Source: CADCWK01 sp965218235 (GTDB taxonomy: Bacteria > Chloroflexota > Chloroflexia > Thermomicrobiales > UBA6265). Taken from it: a stretch of DNA of 64,000 nucleotides. Both the position numbers and the translations under genes were made by a program. How positions within the stretch are numbered: the stretch's first letter is position 1; each line of letters starts with the position of its first letter. The notes beneath the pieces were generated by a model. It was given only the letters and a program-made list of their open reading frames with translations, did no database searches and was not told the origin of the DNA. The stretch lies in the NCBI GenBank assembly GCA_965218235.1, contig OZ244595.1, forward strand, positions 620,001-684,000. Direction: 5' to 3'. Below are positions 36,282 through 44,429 of the stretch, one piece after another.

Positions 36282-37151
36282 CTATTGGCGCTGGCGACGG
36301 GACGGATCGTTGGTCGTCGTGCCCGACGCCGTATCGGCGTTGCTGACCGTCGAGTCCTGAATGTCGACGTCGTCCCGGCGGACGGTGCCGGTGACCTGGC
36401 GGGTCTCCTGCACGGCGTCCTTGGAGATCTCGACCTCCTCGACGACGCGGGCCCGCTTCTGCATGTCGACCTCTTCGCCGTAGACCGGCACGTCGATCGT
36501 CGCGCCGTCCCGGTTCATGTCGGCGGCCGTTGCTTCGCGGTTGACCGCGACGCGCTCGACGTGGACGCGCTCCTCGGTGACCGGGACGCTGAGGGACTCC
36601 TCATGCTCGGAGACCTTGGTCTCGATCCGGACGGCGCCACGCTCGACGCCGCGCGTGCTCGCCGTCAGCTCTTCCTCGACGACCGGGATGTAGACATCCT
36701 GGTCGTCCTCGGTGTGCGCCACGCCGCCGGTCCGGTGCTCGAACGGCGTCATATCGACTTCGTCGTCCGGTGCTGACGCCCCGGAACGTGTCCCCCGAGA
36801 GGTGTCGTCGGAGGATGTCGTGGCAGCAGTCGCCGGAACCGTCGTGTCGTAGCCAGTCGTCGTCGCGTCCCTGTCGTACGCGCTGGACGTCGTGGTAGCC
36901 GTATTGGTGGACGGGACCTGATCCCAATCGCGGTTGGTCGCCTCATCGGCCGTGACGTTCAGGTCGATCCGGTCATCGGTGTGGCCAGCTATGGCCGTGA
37001 ACGGGATGTAGTGGTCCTTCGGGAAGAAGAACCCCTTGCGCAGCACGAGGAAGTCGCCCTCGATCGTGTCGACGCTGCCAACCTTGGTACCGTCGGAACC
37101 GAAGACATCGGTGCCAGGCTGGACGACCCATTGCTCATTCGACGTGGACAT
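36282..37151 (-). CDS. PRC-barrel plus DUF2382 (YsnF/AvaK-type) protein 1
   Basis: The protein has 289 residues. The N-terminal PRC-barrel-like domain (VVQPGTDVFGSDGTKVGSVD, GFFFPKDHYIPF) covers residues 5-75. An acidic Thr/Asp/Ser-rich linker follows. The DUF2382 domain (about 140-260) is built of related segments IPVVEEELTAS, LSVPVTEERVHVERV and IDVPVYGEEVDMQKR. AGGAGG precedes ATG 37151. DUF2382 proteins are linked to general stress in other bacteria. The DUF2382-coding DNA is identical over 321 bases to that of 40987-41829. Confidence 0.9.
   Translation of the reverse strand: MSTSNEQWVVQPGTDVFGSDGTKVGSVDTIEGDFLVLRKGFFFPKDHYIPFTAIAGHTDDRIDLNVTADEATNRDWDQVPSTNTATTTSSAYDRDATTTGYDTTVPATAATTSSDDTSRGTRSGASAPDDEVDMTPFEHRTGGVAHTEDDQDVYIPVVEEELTASTRGVERGAVRIETKVSEHEESLSVPVTEERVHVERVAVNREATAADMNRDGATIDVPVYGEEVDMQKRARVVEEVEISKDAVQETRQVTGTVRRDDVDIQDSTVSNADTASGTTTNDPSRRQRQ
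36366..36686. repeat. 321-bp block identical to 41083-41403
   Basis: Base-by-base reading shows no difference between 36366-36686 and 41083-41403, both inside DUF2382 domains. Flanking sequence diverges at once. Synonymous sites are also identical, which implies recent gene conversion or duplication. Confidence 0.9.
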
Positions 37152-37191
37152 GTGGTGCCTCCTGATGATTGATGCGTTGCGGTGCACAAAA

Positions 37192-37237
37192 GGAGCGGCC
37201 GTCGTTTCCCTCAGAAGAAGGATGCGACGGCCGCTCC
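37192..37237 (-). terminator. rho-independent terminator after 37242-37652
   Basis: A perfect 13-bp stem, GGAGCGGCCGTCG (37192-37204) with CGACGGCCGCTCC (37225-37237), is followed on the minus strand by TTTT. It sits 4 bases past the stop of the secreted-protein gene, separating it from protein 1. Confidence 0.8.
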
Positions 37238-37241
37238 CGGA

Positions 37242-37652
37242 CTAACAGCCATCCAGCAGGTAGGCGACCCGGAGATCGGCGTTGTAGATCACACCCTTGG
37301 CGAGGGCGATCTGCGCTTCGGCCGAGGGGCCGCCATAGAGGGCACTGGATCCGGCCGAGAACGCTTCGATCAGGTCCCCGTTCAGGTTGTCGGCGCCGTT
37401 GGGTGGGTTGCTGTTCGCCTGCTGCTGAGCGACGTCGGCGAGGGCCTGTGCGTCGCCCTGAGCGGAGCCGGTCGAACTGGTCTGCCGCTCGTACGGATAC
37501 AGGAGCTGGCGACCGACCTCGATCCGGTCCAGGGTCTGGTTGCCCCAGTCCTGACAGTTCTGAGCCGCGCTGGATTCCCGGGGGACGGCGTAGGCGAACA
37601 GTGTCCCTGCCAGTACGACCGCGACTGCCGCCAAGAGCGCCCATCTCCTCAT
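37242..37652 (-). CDS. small exported protein, unknown function
   Basis: A 136-residue protein with an N-terminal signal or anchor (MRRWALLAAVAVVLAGTLFA). Its mature part contains ESSAAQNCQDWGNQTLDRIE and ends in a Cys (YLLDGC). Two Cys may pair. The middle is Gln/Asn/Ala-rich. It lies within the DUF2382 cluster and has its own terminator. Confidence 0.65.
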   Translation of the reverse strand: MRRWALLAAVAVVLAGTLFAYAVPRESSAAQNCQDWGNQTLDRIEVGRQLLYPYERQTSSTGSAQGDAQALADVAQQQANSNPPNGADNLNGDLIEAFSAGSSALYGGPSAEAQIALAKGVIYNADLRVAYLLDGC

Positions 37653-37687
37653 CGCCGTCCCCCATCTCGCGTTGCTAGACCAAGTTG

Positions 37688-38293
37688 CTAGACCGAGCGT
37701 CCGCCCCTGATGTTCTGGTTGGCGTTGTTGTCGTTCCCGCCGTGGCCGCCAAGGATCTCCTTCATGGCGTAGGCCGCGATGCCGCCGAGGGCGACCTTGC
37801 CAAGCGTCCCGCCGGGGAAGCCACCGCCACCGCCACTGTTGCCGCCCATCAGGCCGCCACCACCGCTGTTGCCGCCACCCATGAGGCCACTGAGGGCACC
37901 ACCGATGCCGCCACCACCGCCGCCGCTGTTGCCCCCGCCACCGCCCAGGAGGGAGGCCAGACCGCCGGGGTTCTGCTGGTGCATCTGTGAGACCATGCCG
38001 GCCATCTGGCGCGGGTCGTTGCTGACCGGCCGTCCGCCGTTCTGCTGCTGGAGCATTTGCGCCATCTGCTGGCGCTGATTCGGGTCCATGTTGGTGAAGG
38101 CCTGCTCGGAGGCCCGCTGCATCGTCGCCGGGTCGGCGTGCTGGGCGACGTTCTGGTAGTGCTGCGCGGCCTCCTCGTCGGTGTACCCCTGGTCGACCGG
38201 GCCCGTCTGGTACCGTGAGATGAAGTCCTGGGCGTTCGAGCGGCGATCGTTGTCGTCATCGCCACCACCGAACAACTTGCCTAGCATGTCCAT
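37688..38293 (-). CDS. Gly/Asn-rich protein of unknown function in stress cluster
   Basis: The protein has 201 residues. The helical N-terminal half carries acidic and Gln-rich segments (DEEAAQHYQNVAQHADPATM, DPNQRQQMAQMLQQQ). A Gly/Asn/Ser tract follows (GGGGGNSGGGGGG repeats). A short hydrophobic helix, TLGKVALGGIAAYAMKEIL, is near the C-terminus. AAGGAG precedes ATG 38293. The pattern suggests a membrane-associating or aggregating protein. It lies between two DUF2382 genes and is probably co-regulated with them. Confidence 0.7.
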   Translation of the reverse strand: MDMLGKLFGGGDDDNDRRSNAQDFISRYQTGPVDQGYTDEEAAQHYQNVAQHADPATMQRASEQAFTNMDPNQRQQMAQMLQQQNGGRPVSNDPRQMAGMVSQMHQQNPGGLASLLGGGGGNSGGGGGGIGGALSGLMGGGNSGGGGLMGGNSGGGGGFPGGTLGKVALGGIAAYAMKEILGGHGGNDNNANQNIRGGRSV

Positions 38294-38431
38294 GGTTGAA
38301 TTCTCCTTGGGTTGTGAATCTCGCCCGTAATGCTGGACCACGCCAGCGAGATCCCTTGTCGTGTAGATGCGTGAGACGCGCCACGATGGCACGCCTCAGT
38401 TCGGGACGTTCCAGAACCTGGTATCAGCGGT

Positions 38432-39232
38432 TCAGGAGCGTGGTGCCTTATCCGGTCCAGTGGCCGTTCCGGTCATGCCGGTGGTCGTCTCCTCCCTGGT
38501 CAGGGTGTCATCGATGACCTGCACGTCTTCCCGCCGGACTGTGCCGCTCACCTCACGCGTTTCCTGGATCGCGTCCTTCGAGATCACGACCTCTTCGACC
38601 ACGCGGGCTTGCGTCGACAGGTCGACCTCCTCGCCGTAGACCGCCACGCTGAGCGAGCGGCCATCCACGGCCAGGTCGGCCGCGGTGGCGAGCCGGTCGA
38701 CCGCGACGCGCTGCACCCGGACCCGTTCCTCCGTCACCGGCACGTCGACCGACTCCTCGTGCTCGGTCACGACCGTCTCGAGCCGGACCTCCCCACGTTC
38801 GACCTGATGCCGTGTTGGGTCGAGCTGCTCTTCCACGACCGGCACCCGCATGACTTCGGTCGTCGACATGATGTCGTCAACGCCGTCGGGGGGCGTCCCG
38901 CTCGCCGTCAGGTGCCCGTCGCTGGCCGCCAGTCGCTCATCGGCGGACGATGCCGTGACGCCGTCGTCCGTCTCATGTTCGTGGGCACCGGTCGCTTCAT
39001 CGGCCGACATCGAAAGGTCGATGCGCTCGTCGGTATGGGTGGCGACGGCCGAGAACGGAATGCGGTAGTCCTTCGCGAACAGTCCGCTCTTGTGGACGAT
39101 CAGATCGCCCCCCTGGATGTCCGTTACGCCGCCGATCTTCTTGCCGGCGGAGTCGTAGACCTCGGTCCCCGGCTCGACGACCCACTCCTCCTGCTCCTGC
39201 CTGGCCTTCGACTTCGAACGGGATCTGGACAT
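38432..39232 (-). CDS. PRC-barrel plus DUF2382 protein 2
   Basis: A 266-residue protein with a basic N-terminus (MSRSRSKSKARQEQ). A PRC-barrel-like domain (VVEPGTEVYDSAGKKIGGVT) is followed by an acidic linker and DUF2382 (MRVPVVEEQLDPTRHQVERG, VPVTEERVRVQRVAVDR). It diverges clearly from proteins 1 and 4 at both DNA and protein level, so it is an older paralogue. CAGGAGG lies before ATG 39232. Confidence 0.9.
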   Translation of the reverse strand: MSRSRSKSKARQEQEEWVVEPGTEVYDSAGKKIGGVTDIQGGDLIVHKSGLFAKDYRIPFSAVATHTDERIDLSMSADEATGAHEHETDDGVTASSADERLAASDGHLTASGTPPDGVDDIMSTTEVMRVPVVEEQLDPTRHQVERGEVRLETVVTEHEESVDVPVTEERVRVQRVAVDRLATAADLAVDGRSLSVAVYGEEVDLSTQARVVEEVVISKDAIQETREVSGTVRREDVQVIDDTLTREETTTGMTGTATGPDKAPRS

Positions 39233-39315
39233 GTGCGGCCTCCTGGTCTGGGAGAGGTCCCTCATGGGTGAGGAGACCGCCCCGCGATTCGTCGGCTCAG
39301 GGAACTCCCGAGCCG

Positions 39316-40065
39316 TTAGCTGATTTCCCGGTGGGGATCGGGTCGATCCCGCGGCAGCTGGTCCATCCCGTCCTCGTCGATCGCCACGTCCGAGGTTCGG
39401 ACGGTGCCATGAACCCGCCGGACGGTCTCGACCGCGTCGCGGGAGACGACGATCTCCTCGGTGACCCGGACCTGGCGCTCGACGTCGATGTCCTGGCCGA
39501 AGAAGGGGATCTCGAACGTCCCGCCGTCCAGCACGATCTCCTGCCCGGACGCCGTGGTGGAGAGGACGCGACGCTGCAACCGCATCTGATTGGCGTTGCC
39601 GGGCGCTTCCTCAGTCGACCCGTCCGCGAACAGGTGGGTCTCGATCCGGACGATCCCGCGCGTGACCGGTCGGGGCCTGGCGACGAGGTTCTCCCTGCGG
39701 ATCGGCAGCCGGACGTTCCCCTCCTGGTCGGTCAGCTGTTCCAGCTGCGCCTCCGCGTCGAGGGTGACGTTCTCGGCGGAGGTCGTTTCATGGCGTTCGA
39801 GCAGCGATGCGGGCTGCTGATGCCAGATCTCCATCGCCTCGTCATCGGCGACGACGTTGAGGTAGATGGCGTGGTCATCATGGGAACCGATCGCGGCGAA
39901 CGGAATGTAGGAGTCGGAGACGAAGAACCGGCCCCGCCGCAGGACGAGATAGCTGCCGCGAATGTCGTCGACTTTTCCGACGTGGGTGCCGGTCGTATCG
40001 ATGACGTCCGTGCCCGTCTGGATCCGCCACTCATCGGCCGGATCGATCATCGCGGGCCGGCTCAT
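39316..40065 (-). CDS. PRC-barrel plus DUF2382 protein 3
   Basis: A 249-residue paralogue and the most divergent of the four. Its PRC-barrel-like N-terminus is RIQTGTDVIDTTGTHVGKVD. Its DUF2382 repeats are less acidic (VRLPIRRENLVARPRPVTRG, FEIPFFGQDIDVERQVRV). The ATG overlaps the TGA of the 27-residue peptide upstream (ATGA), implying coupled translation. Confidence 0.88.
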   Translation of the reverse strand: MSRPAMIDPADEWRIQTGTDVIDTTGTHVGKVDDIRGSYLVLRRGRFFVSDSYIPFAAIGSHDDHAIYLNVVADDEAMEIWHQQPASLLERHETTSAENVTLDAEAQLEQLTDQEGNVRLPIRRENLVARPRPVTRGIVRIETHLFADGSTEEAPGNANQMRLQRRVLSTTASGQEIVLDGGTFEIPFFGQDIDVERQVRVTEEIVVSRDAVETVRRVHGTVRTSDVAIDEDGMDQLPRDRPDPHREIS

Positions 40066-40145
40066 CGGCGTGTCTTCAATCGCGTACCGAACGATGAGGT
40101 TCTGCCCAGCAACCCTTTGACGAAGTCGATGATCCGCTGAAGCAC
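40062..40145 (-). CDS. 27-residue amphipathic peptide coupled to DUF2382 protein 3
   Basis: A GTG start at 40145 preceded by AAAGGACACGACC encodes LQRIIDFVKGLLGRTSSFG plus a basic tail, TRLKTRR. The helix is amphipathic with a hydrophobic face. Its stop overlaps the start of the next gene by ATGA. The ribosome site, coupling and composition make it more credible than chance. It could be a small membrane-active protein or a leader peptide controlling translation of protein 3. Confidence 0.55.
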   Translation of the reverse strand: MLQRIIDFVKGLLGRTSSFGTRLKTRR

Positions 40146-40237
40146 GGTCGTGTCCTTTCGCGCGAGGCCGGGAAACGGGCGAGCCCCGTTCCAGGTCGCG
40201 CCGATGCGAACGGGTACGGGGAACCCAGAGGACGTGC

Positions 40238-40269
40238 GACCGGCCGCACCCGTCGTGGTGCGGCCGGTC
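40238..40269 (-). terminator. 13-bp stem hairpin after 40276-40905
   Basis: GACCGGCCGCACC (40238-40250) pairs perfectly with GGTGCGGCCGGTC (40257-40269) around a 6-base loop, 6 bases past the stop. There is no T tract. It separates the membrane-protein gene from the peptide/protein 3 pair. Confidence 0.6.
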
Positions 40270-40275
40270 TGGGGA

Positions 40276-40905
40276 CTAGGCGGTCGCGACGAGGTCGCGG
40301 CGGTCGTTGTGGCCGACGATACCACCGACCGTGGCGGCGGCGAGGGCCAGGACGATCCCGATCAGAGTGCCCCAACTGCTGTCCTTGACCGAGTCAAAGG
40401 CAGTCTGCTGGGCGGCCGGGTCGTTCGCCGTATTGTTGGCGACGTTCGTCACGTCGGTGATGTTGGTGCCGAGCGAGCCGAGGATGGAGCCAACCCCCGA
40501 GCCGGCCAGGAACAGGATGAGCGCGAGGATCGCCGCGCCGACCATGAGGCCGTTGATCATGCCGGAGCCGACGCCGCCGACCGCGGCCGTCTTGGCGGCG
40601 ATGAAGCCACCGATGAAGAAGGCGATGATGGCGCTGATCGCTCCGTAGATGGCCGCGCCCGTTCCGAGCGATTTGCCGACATCTCGCGGCTCGAGCGCTG
40701 AGGAGCCGATGGCGACACCCAGGAGGCTCAGGATCAGCAGCGTCGCGAGGGCGGTCAGGACACCGGCGATGATCGGGCCCCACTGGACCCGGTTCTTGGC
40801 GTCGATCGTATCGTTATCGGGTCCGTATCCGGTCCGGTGGGTGACTTCACGCTGGATCGGCGCGGCAACATGCTCGGCCGCGGTCGTGGTGTAGGGTGCA
40901 CTCAT
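40276..40905 (-). CDS. four-TM membrane protein, unknown function (PhnA-like of alpha-proteobacterial annotations)
   Basis: The protein has 209 residues. After a polar start comes RVQWGPIIAGVLTALATLLI and LLGVAIGSSALEP, then three more membrane segments with small-residue motifs (GGFIAAKTAA, AGSGVGSILGSLG). The RVxWGxIxAG opening is shared with membrane proteins named PhnA-like in Rhizobiales, as far as I recall; their function is unknown. It lies between two DUF2382 genes. Confidence 0.75.
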   Translation of the reverse strand: MSAPYTTTAAEHVAAPIQREVTHRTGYGPDNDTIDAKNRVQWGPIIAGVLTALATLLILSLLGVAIGSSALEPRDVGKSLGTGAAIYGAISAIIAFFIGGFIAAKTAAVGGVGSGMINGLMVGAAILALILFLAGSGVGSILGSLGTNITDVTNVANNTANDPAAQQTAFDSVKDSSWGTLIGIVLALAAATVGGIVGHNDRRDLVATA

Positions 40906-40925
40906 GGAAGGAGTTCCTCTCTCAT

Positions 40926-40967
40926 GGCGAATGGCGAGGAGTTAGAGCCGACCCCTCGCCTTTCGCC
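40926..40967 (-). terminator. hairpin after DUF2382 protein 4
   Basis: GGCGAATGGCGAGG (40926-40939) pairs with 40954-40967 with one mismatch. It lies between the stop of protein 4 (40987) and the start of the membrane protein (40905), so it may attenuate read-through. Confidence 0.45.
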
Positions 40968-40986
40968 CATCGTAACGGGACGGTTC

Positions 40987-41829
40987 CTAGCGGTTGTTCC
41001 GCCGCTTGGTGTCGTCAGTCGTCGTTCTGGTCGTGTCGCGGGTCGTCGTGCTGGCGTCGGACACGTCCGACTCGACCACATTGACGTCGTCCCGGCGGAC
41101 GGTGCCGGTGACCTGGCGGGTCTCCTGCACGGCGTCCTTGGAGATCTCGACCTCCTCGACGACGCGGGCCCGCTTCTGCATGTCGACCTCTTCGCCGTAG
41201 ACCGGCACGTCGATCGTCGCGCCGTCCCGGTTCATGTCGGCGGCCGTTGCTTCGCGGTTGACCGCGACGCGCTCGACGTGGACGCGCTCCTCGGTGACCG
41301 GGACGCTGAGGGACTCCTCATGCTCGGAGACCTTGGTCTCGATCCGGACGGCGCCACGCTCGACGCCGCGCGTGCTCGCCGTCAGCTCTTCCTCGACGAC
41401 CGGAACGCTGATCCGATCGGAATCGGTGTCGCGCCGGGTCATGTCGCGGTCGGTCGTCGCGGTCATCGTCGTGTCGTCGACGGAGGCCGCCGTGGTGTCG
41501 TAGTCGGAGGTTGTGGTGGTGTCGTAGCCGGTTCGGGTCGTGTCATTGTCGTAACTCGACGTCGTGGCGGTCGTGGACGTAGAACCGGTCGGGACCTGAT
41601 CCCAATCGCGATTGGTCGCCTCGTCGGCCGTGACGTTCAGGTCGATCCGGTCATCGGTGTGGCCGGCGATGGCCGAGAACGGGATGTAGTGATCCTTCGG
41701 GAAGAAGAATCCCTTGTGCAGCACCAGGTAGCCGTCCTGGATGTCGTCCACCTTGCCGATCTGCTTGTCATCGGACCCGTAGACTTCGGTGCCGGGCTGG
41801 ACGGTCCACTGCTGATCTGTCGTGGTCAT
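40987..41829 (-). CDS. PRC-barrel plus DUF2382 protein 4
   Basis: A 280-residue protein that is first in the minus-strand cluster. The N-terminal PRC-barrel-like domain (TVQPGTEVYGSDDKQIGKVD, GFFFPKDHYIPF) is nearly the same as in protein 1. The linker is very rich in Thr/Asp/Tyr (TGYDTTTTSDYDTTAAS) and unlike that of protein 1, while the DUF2382 domain is identical at DNA level over 321 bases. AAGGAGCAGACC precedes ATG 41829. TTGACT occurs upstream, but a matching -10 is not clear. Confidence 0.9.
   Translation of the reverse strand: MTTTDQQWTVQPGTEVYGSDDKQIGKVDDIQDGYLVLHKGFFFPKDHYIPFSAIAGHTDDRIDLNVTADEATNRDWDQVPTGSTSTTATTSSYDNDTTRTGYDTTTTSDYDTTAASVDDTTMTATTDRDMTRRDTDSDRISVPVVEEELTASTRGVERGAVRIETKVSEHEESLSVPVTEERVHVERVAVNREATAADMNRDGATIDVPVYGEEVDMQKRARVVEEVEISKDAVQETRQVTGTVRRDDVNVVESDVSDASTTTRDTTRTTTDDTKRRNNR
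41083..41403. repeat. 321-bp block identical to 36366-36686
   Basis: Second member of the identical pair, in the same orientation, 4,717 bases away. Three genes lie between them on the same strand that are not duplicated, so the shared block reflects conversion or recombination of the domain alone. Confidence 0.9.
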
Positions 41830-42201
41830 GGTCTGCTCCTTGGTATCGTCTTCAATCCCAATCCGCTCAGGAACCGGGTCACAGTGTGCTAAGGCACTAA
41901 CCATGCCACGAGAACACAAAGGGAGTCAAATCTATGAGGAAGAGCAACTTCTCGGCCTATGGTTGGGCGGATCCGAATGGTGAATGCACCTTACTTCCAG
42001 AATCGTTGAGCATAATGTCCGTAGAAGATCGTGTGATTCGACGTCTTGTCGATATAACGATGAAGCTGACGCCAAAGCATTGTAAAACGGACTATCCATG
42101 TTCAACCCACCGGTATAGACTCCTGTCAAGCGGTGATTGGCCGGGACATCGTGAGCATCTCGCTGCCGTCATTCCCGACCCGCGATCGAGAGTCGAACAG
42201 C
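41830..42201. other. AT-richer divergent intergenic region
   Basis: About 370 bases between the divergent DUF2382 protein 4 and the receiver-like gene, clearly lower in GC than its surroundings. It probably contains promoters for both (TATAGACT near 42113 on plus, TTGACT on minus), but spacing does not fit a clean consensus. No gene is supported. Confidence 0.45.
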
Positions 42202-42750
42202 ATGACTGACGAACGCTCTTCAGCGAACCAGGAACCGCCACCCCGCGGGCAGTCGTCTGGTGCGCGGATCCTGGTGGTGAACCATGATCCATCGTTCACG
42301 GAACTCGTGCGGGAGATGGTCCGGGACCTGGCCCATTCTGTAACGGCGCTCGATCCGTCCGGGGCGATCTTCGAGGAGATCGTGGGGATCCAGCCCGACC
42401 TCCTGGTCATCGATCTCTATTTTCAGGAGATGACCCGCTGGCAACTCCTGTCACGCCTCCATGAAGCGCCCGAGACGCTGCACATTCCGGTGCTGATGGT
42501 CTCGACGAACGCGGACCTGTTGCGGCAGGCCGAGTCCCGGCGGGACCGGTTCGCCGGCGATCGATATCTGGAGATGCCGTTCGAGGTCGATGCGTTCCTT
42601 GGGCATGTTCGATCGCTGCTGGTGGAGGACCGGACGAACCGTTATCACGCGGCGACCACCTCGACCGATGCCGTCGCCGACGGATCGGCACGCGCCAGGG
42701 ATCGCGACCGTCGGGCTCCGGCGGCTCAGGAGGCGAACCGGGAGAAGTAG
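42202..42750 (+). CDS. degenerate response-regulator receiver protein
   Basis: The protein has 182 residues. A single CheY-like receiver covers residues 22-142, with a disordered C-terminus and no output domain. Asp29 (HD pair) and the phosphoacceptor Asp71 (LLVIDLYF) are present, and the Ser of LMVSTN is kept. The invariant Lys of the KPF motif is replaced (EMPFE, Met125). The first of the two acidic residues is His28. It may work without phosphorylation, or as a weak phosphate sink. No histidine kinase is nearby. It overlaps the convergent amidase gene by 25 bases. Confidence 0.78.
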   Translation: MTDERSSANQEPPPRGQSSGARILVVNHDPSFTELVREMVRDLAHSVTALDPSGAIFEEIVGIQPDLLVIDLYFQEMTRWQLLSRLHEAPETLHIPVLMVSTNADLLRQAESRRDRFAGDRYLEMPFEVDAFLGHVRSLLVEDRTNRYHAATTSTDAVADGSARARDRDRRAPAAQEANREK

Positions 42751-44429
42751 CCGTCGATCGCGTCGAACAGGGCGTCGGCGATCACGGACGTGCCGTTGGC
42801 GGACCGCAGGAAGGCGATGTCGTTCAGATTCGTGATGAACAGGTTCTCCATGATCGCGCCTGGCATCTGGCTGGGCGTGATCATCCCCGGGATGGCTGGC
42901 CCGGTCAGCAGCATGTTGTGCGCGAGGGTTGGGTCGGAATCGTCGACGGTGTAGGTCCCGTCGTCCTTGGCGCCGCGATTCTCCGGTGTGTAGCCCTGGT
43001 CCGCGAAGTGTTTGGCGATCGACTCGACACCGAGCTGGGCGAACACACCGCTCTGCGCGCCGAACGGCCGGTCGGCCGTATACCAGCTTTCGAAGCCGCC
43101 TGGCTTGCCTGAGTCGTAGCCGTTGAGGTGGACCGAGATCATCAGGTCCGCGTTCGCCCGGTTGCAGACATTGATCCGGGCCTGGATCTCGTCGTAGGTC
43201 CCGTCGCGATCGGAGTCCTCGGCCGTCTTGCCGTTACCGTTGACGTCAGCCGCGTCCCTGTTGACGTCCTTGTCCTCGGTCCGCGTCATGACGACGACGT
43301 ACCCCTTGGCCCGCAGGCGGTCCTGGAGCAGGTCGGCGATCTGAAGCGTGTAGACGGCTTCCTCCAGCGGTGGGACGTCTCCATCGCCGGCGAAGGTCCG
43401 GCCCCGGTCGGAGCCGCCGTGACCGGGGTCGATGCAGACCGTCTGGACGCCGTCCACCCACGGTCCGGCGTAGCCTGGCTCCTGTTGCCCGGCCGGCGGC
43501 AGCGTCGAGGTCGGCAGCGCCTGGTCCTCGAACCGGACCAGCGGCTCATCCGCGCTGGCCGTCCCGTCGAGCGCGGCTCCCACCCCGGTGTTCTGGTCCC
43601 GCGTCGCGGTCAACGCGGCGATCTCCGTCCCGTCAGCCGGCGCACCGTCATCGCCGCTGGTGTTGAGCATGCTGCCGACGCTGGCGACGACGACCGAGAC
43701 CGCCAGGAACAGCACTCCGGCGATCGCCAGCATCCGGCCACCGGGACCGCCACTCGCCGCTGGCGAGACCATGCGGCTGCCGGTCGAGTCGCCGTCGAAC
43801 CCGTCCGCATCGAGGTCCGCCAGGACTGGGCGCTGGTTTCGACCGCGCGGAGGCTCCCCGTCCGGGGCGGCGCGAGAAGGGGTTCGGCCGTTTGGTCCCC
43901 CGCGGCGTTCCTCGCGATCCTGTCTGGATGAGGATGGCCGGAGTGGGTCGGCGAACGGATCCCGGCGGCCAGGCGGACGATCGCCCTGGCCATTCCGGTT
44001 GCGGTCGTCATTGCGCGGTGAGCCGTCGCGCGGGGAGAGGTAGTCGCGCCCCTCGCGGTAGGCCGGGCGTAGCCGGCGGTCAGTGTCCCAGCGCAGTTCG
44101 GCATGGGTGTCGCCGTAGCCGTCGCCCGGCGGGCGGCCGCGGCGAAGCGGGGGCGGCGTGGGGATGGGGCGGTCGAACCGCTCGGAGGCGCTGGGCCGGG
44201 TCCGGGTGCCCGGATCCACGGGGCGTCCCGCGGAGGAGCCGTGGCGAGCGTCATCGGCCATCCGCGGCTGGCCGGACCGGCGGCGTGGCGGGGGCGGGGA
44301 GAATGGGCCATTTCCGGGCGTGGCGGCGCTGCCGTCGTCCGGTTCGGGAGGTCGCCAGTTGACCCTTCGGCTGGGCATTCCGCTGAAGGGGGAGTCATCG
44401 AAGCGACGATCAGGCGCTGGTTTCGCCAT
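42726..44429 (-). CDS. N-acetylmuramoyl-L-alanine amidase (Amidase_3) with long disordered cytosolic region
   Basis: The protein has 567 residues. About 225 residues of Pro/Arg/Asp-rich disorder precede one membrane segment (MLAIAGVLFLAVSVVVASVG), so the catalytic domain is extracytoplasmic. Zinc-amidase motifs are intact: CIDPGHGGSDRG (His), PPLEEAVYTLQIA (Glu), ISVHLNGY (His) and IMENLFITN (catalytic Glu). It cleaves the amide bond between MurNAc and the stem peptide. An EF-hand-like acidic insertion (DVNGNGKTAEDSDRDGTYDE) sits between the second and third motif. ATG 44429 follows GGAGGG. Confidence 0.88.
   Translation of the reverse strand: MAKPAPDRRFDDSPFSGMPSRRVNWRPPEPDDGSAATPGNGPFSPPPPRRRSGQPRMADDARHGSSAGRPVDPGTRTRPSASERFDRPIPTPPPLRRGRPPGDGYGDTHAELRWDTDRRLRPAYREGRDYLSPRDGSPRNDDRNRNGQGDRPPGRRDPFADPLRPSSSRQDREERRGGPNGRTPSRAAPDGEPPRGRNQRPVLADLDADGFDGDSTGSRMVSPAASGGPGGRMLAIAGVLFLAVSVVVASVGSMLNTSGDDGAPADGTEIAALTATRDQNTGVGAALDGTASADEPLVRFEDQALPTSTLPPAGQQEPGYAGPWVDGVQTVCIDPGHGGSDRGRTFAGDGDVPPLEEAVYTLQIADLLQDRLRAKGYVVVMTRTEDKDVNRDAADVNGNGKTAEDSDRDGTYDEIQARINVCNRANADLMISVHLNGYDSGKPGGFESWYTADRPFGAQSGVFAQLGVESIAKHFADQGYTPENRGAKDDGTYTVDDSDPTLAHNMLLTGPAIPGMITPSQMPGAIMENLFITNLNDIAFLRSANGTSVIADALFDAIDGYFSRFAS

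Noticed and set aside
41934..42209. A 91-codon plus-strand frame in the AT-richer gap
   Set aside because: No ribosome site or family signature. The region has the composition of a divergent promoter region and the frame runs into the next gene.
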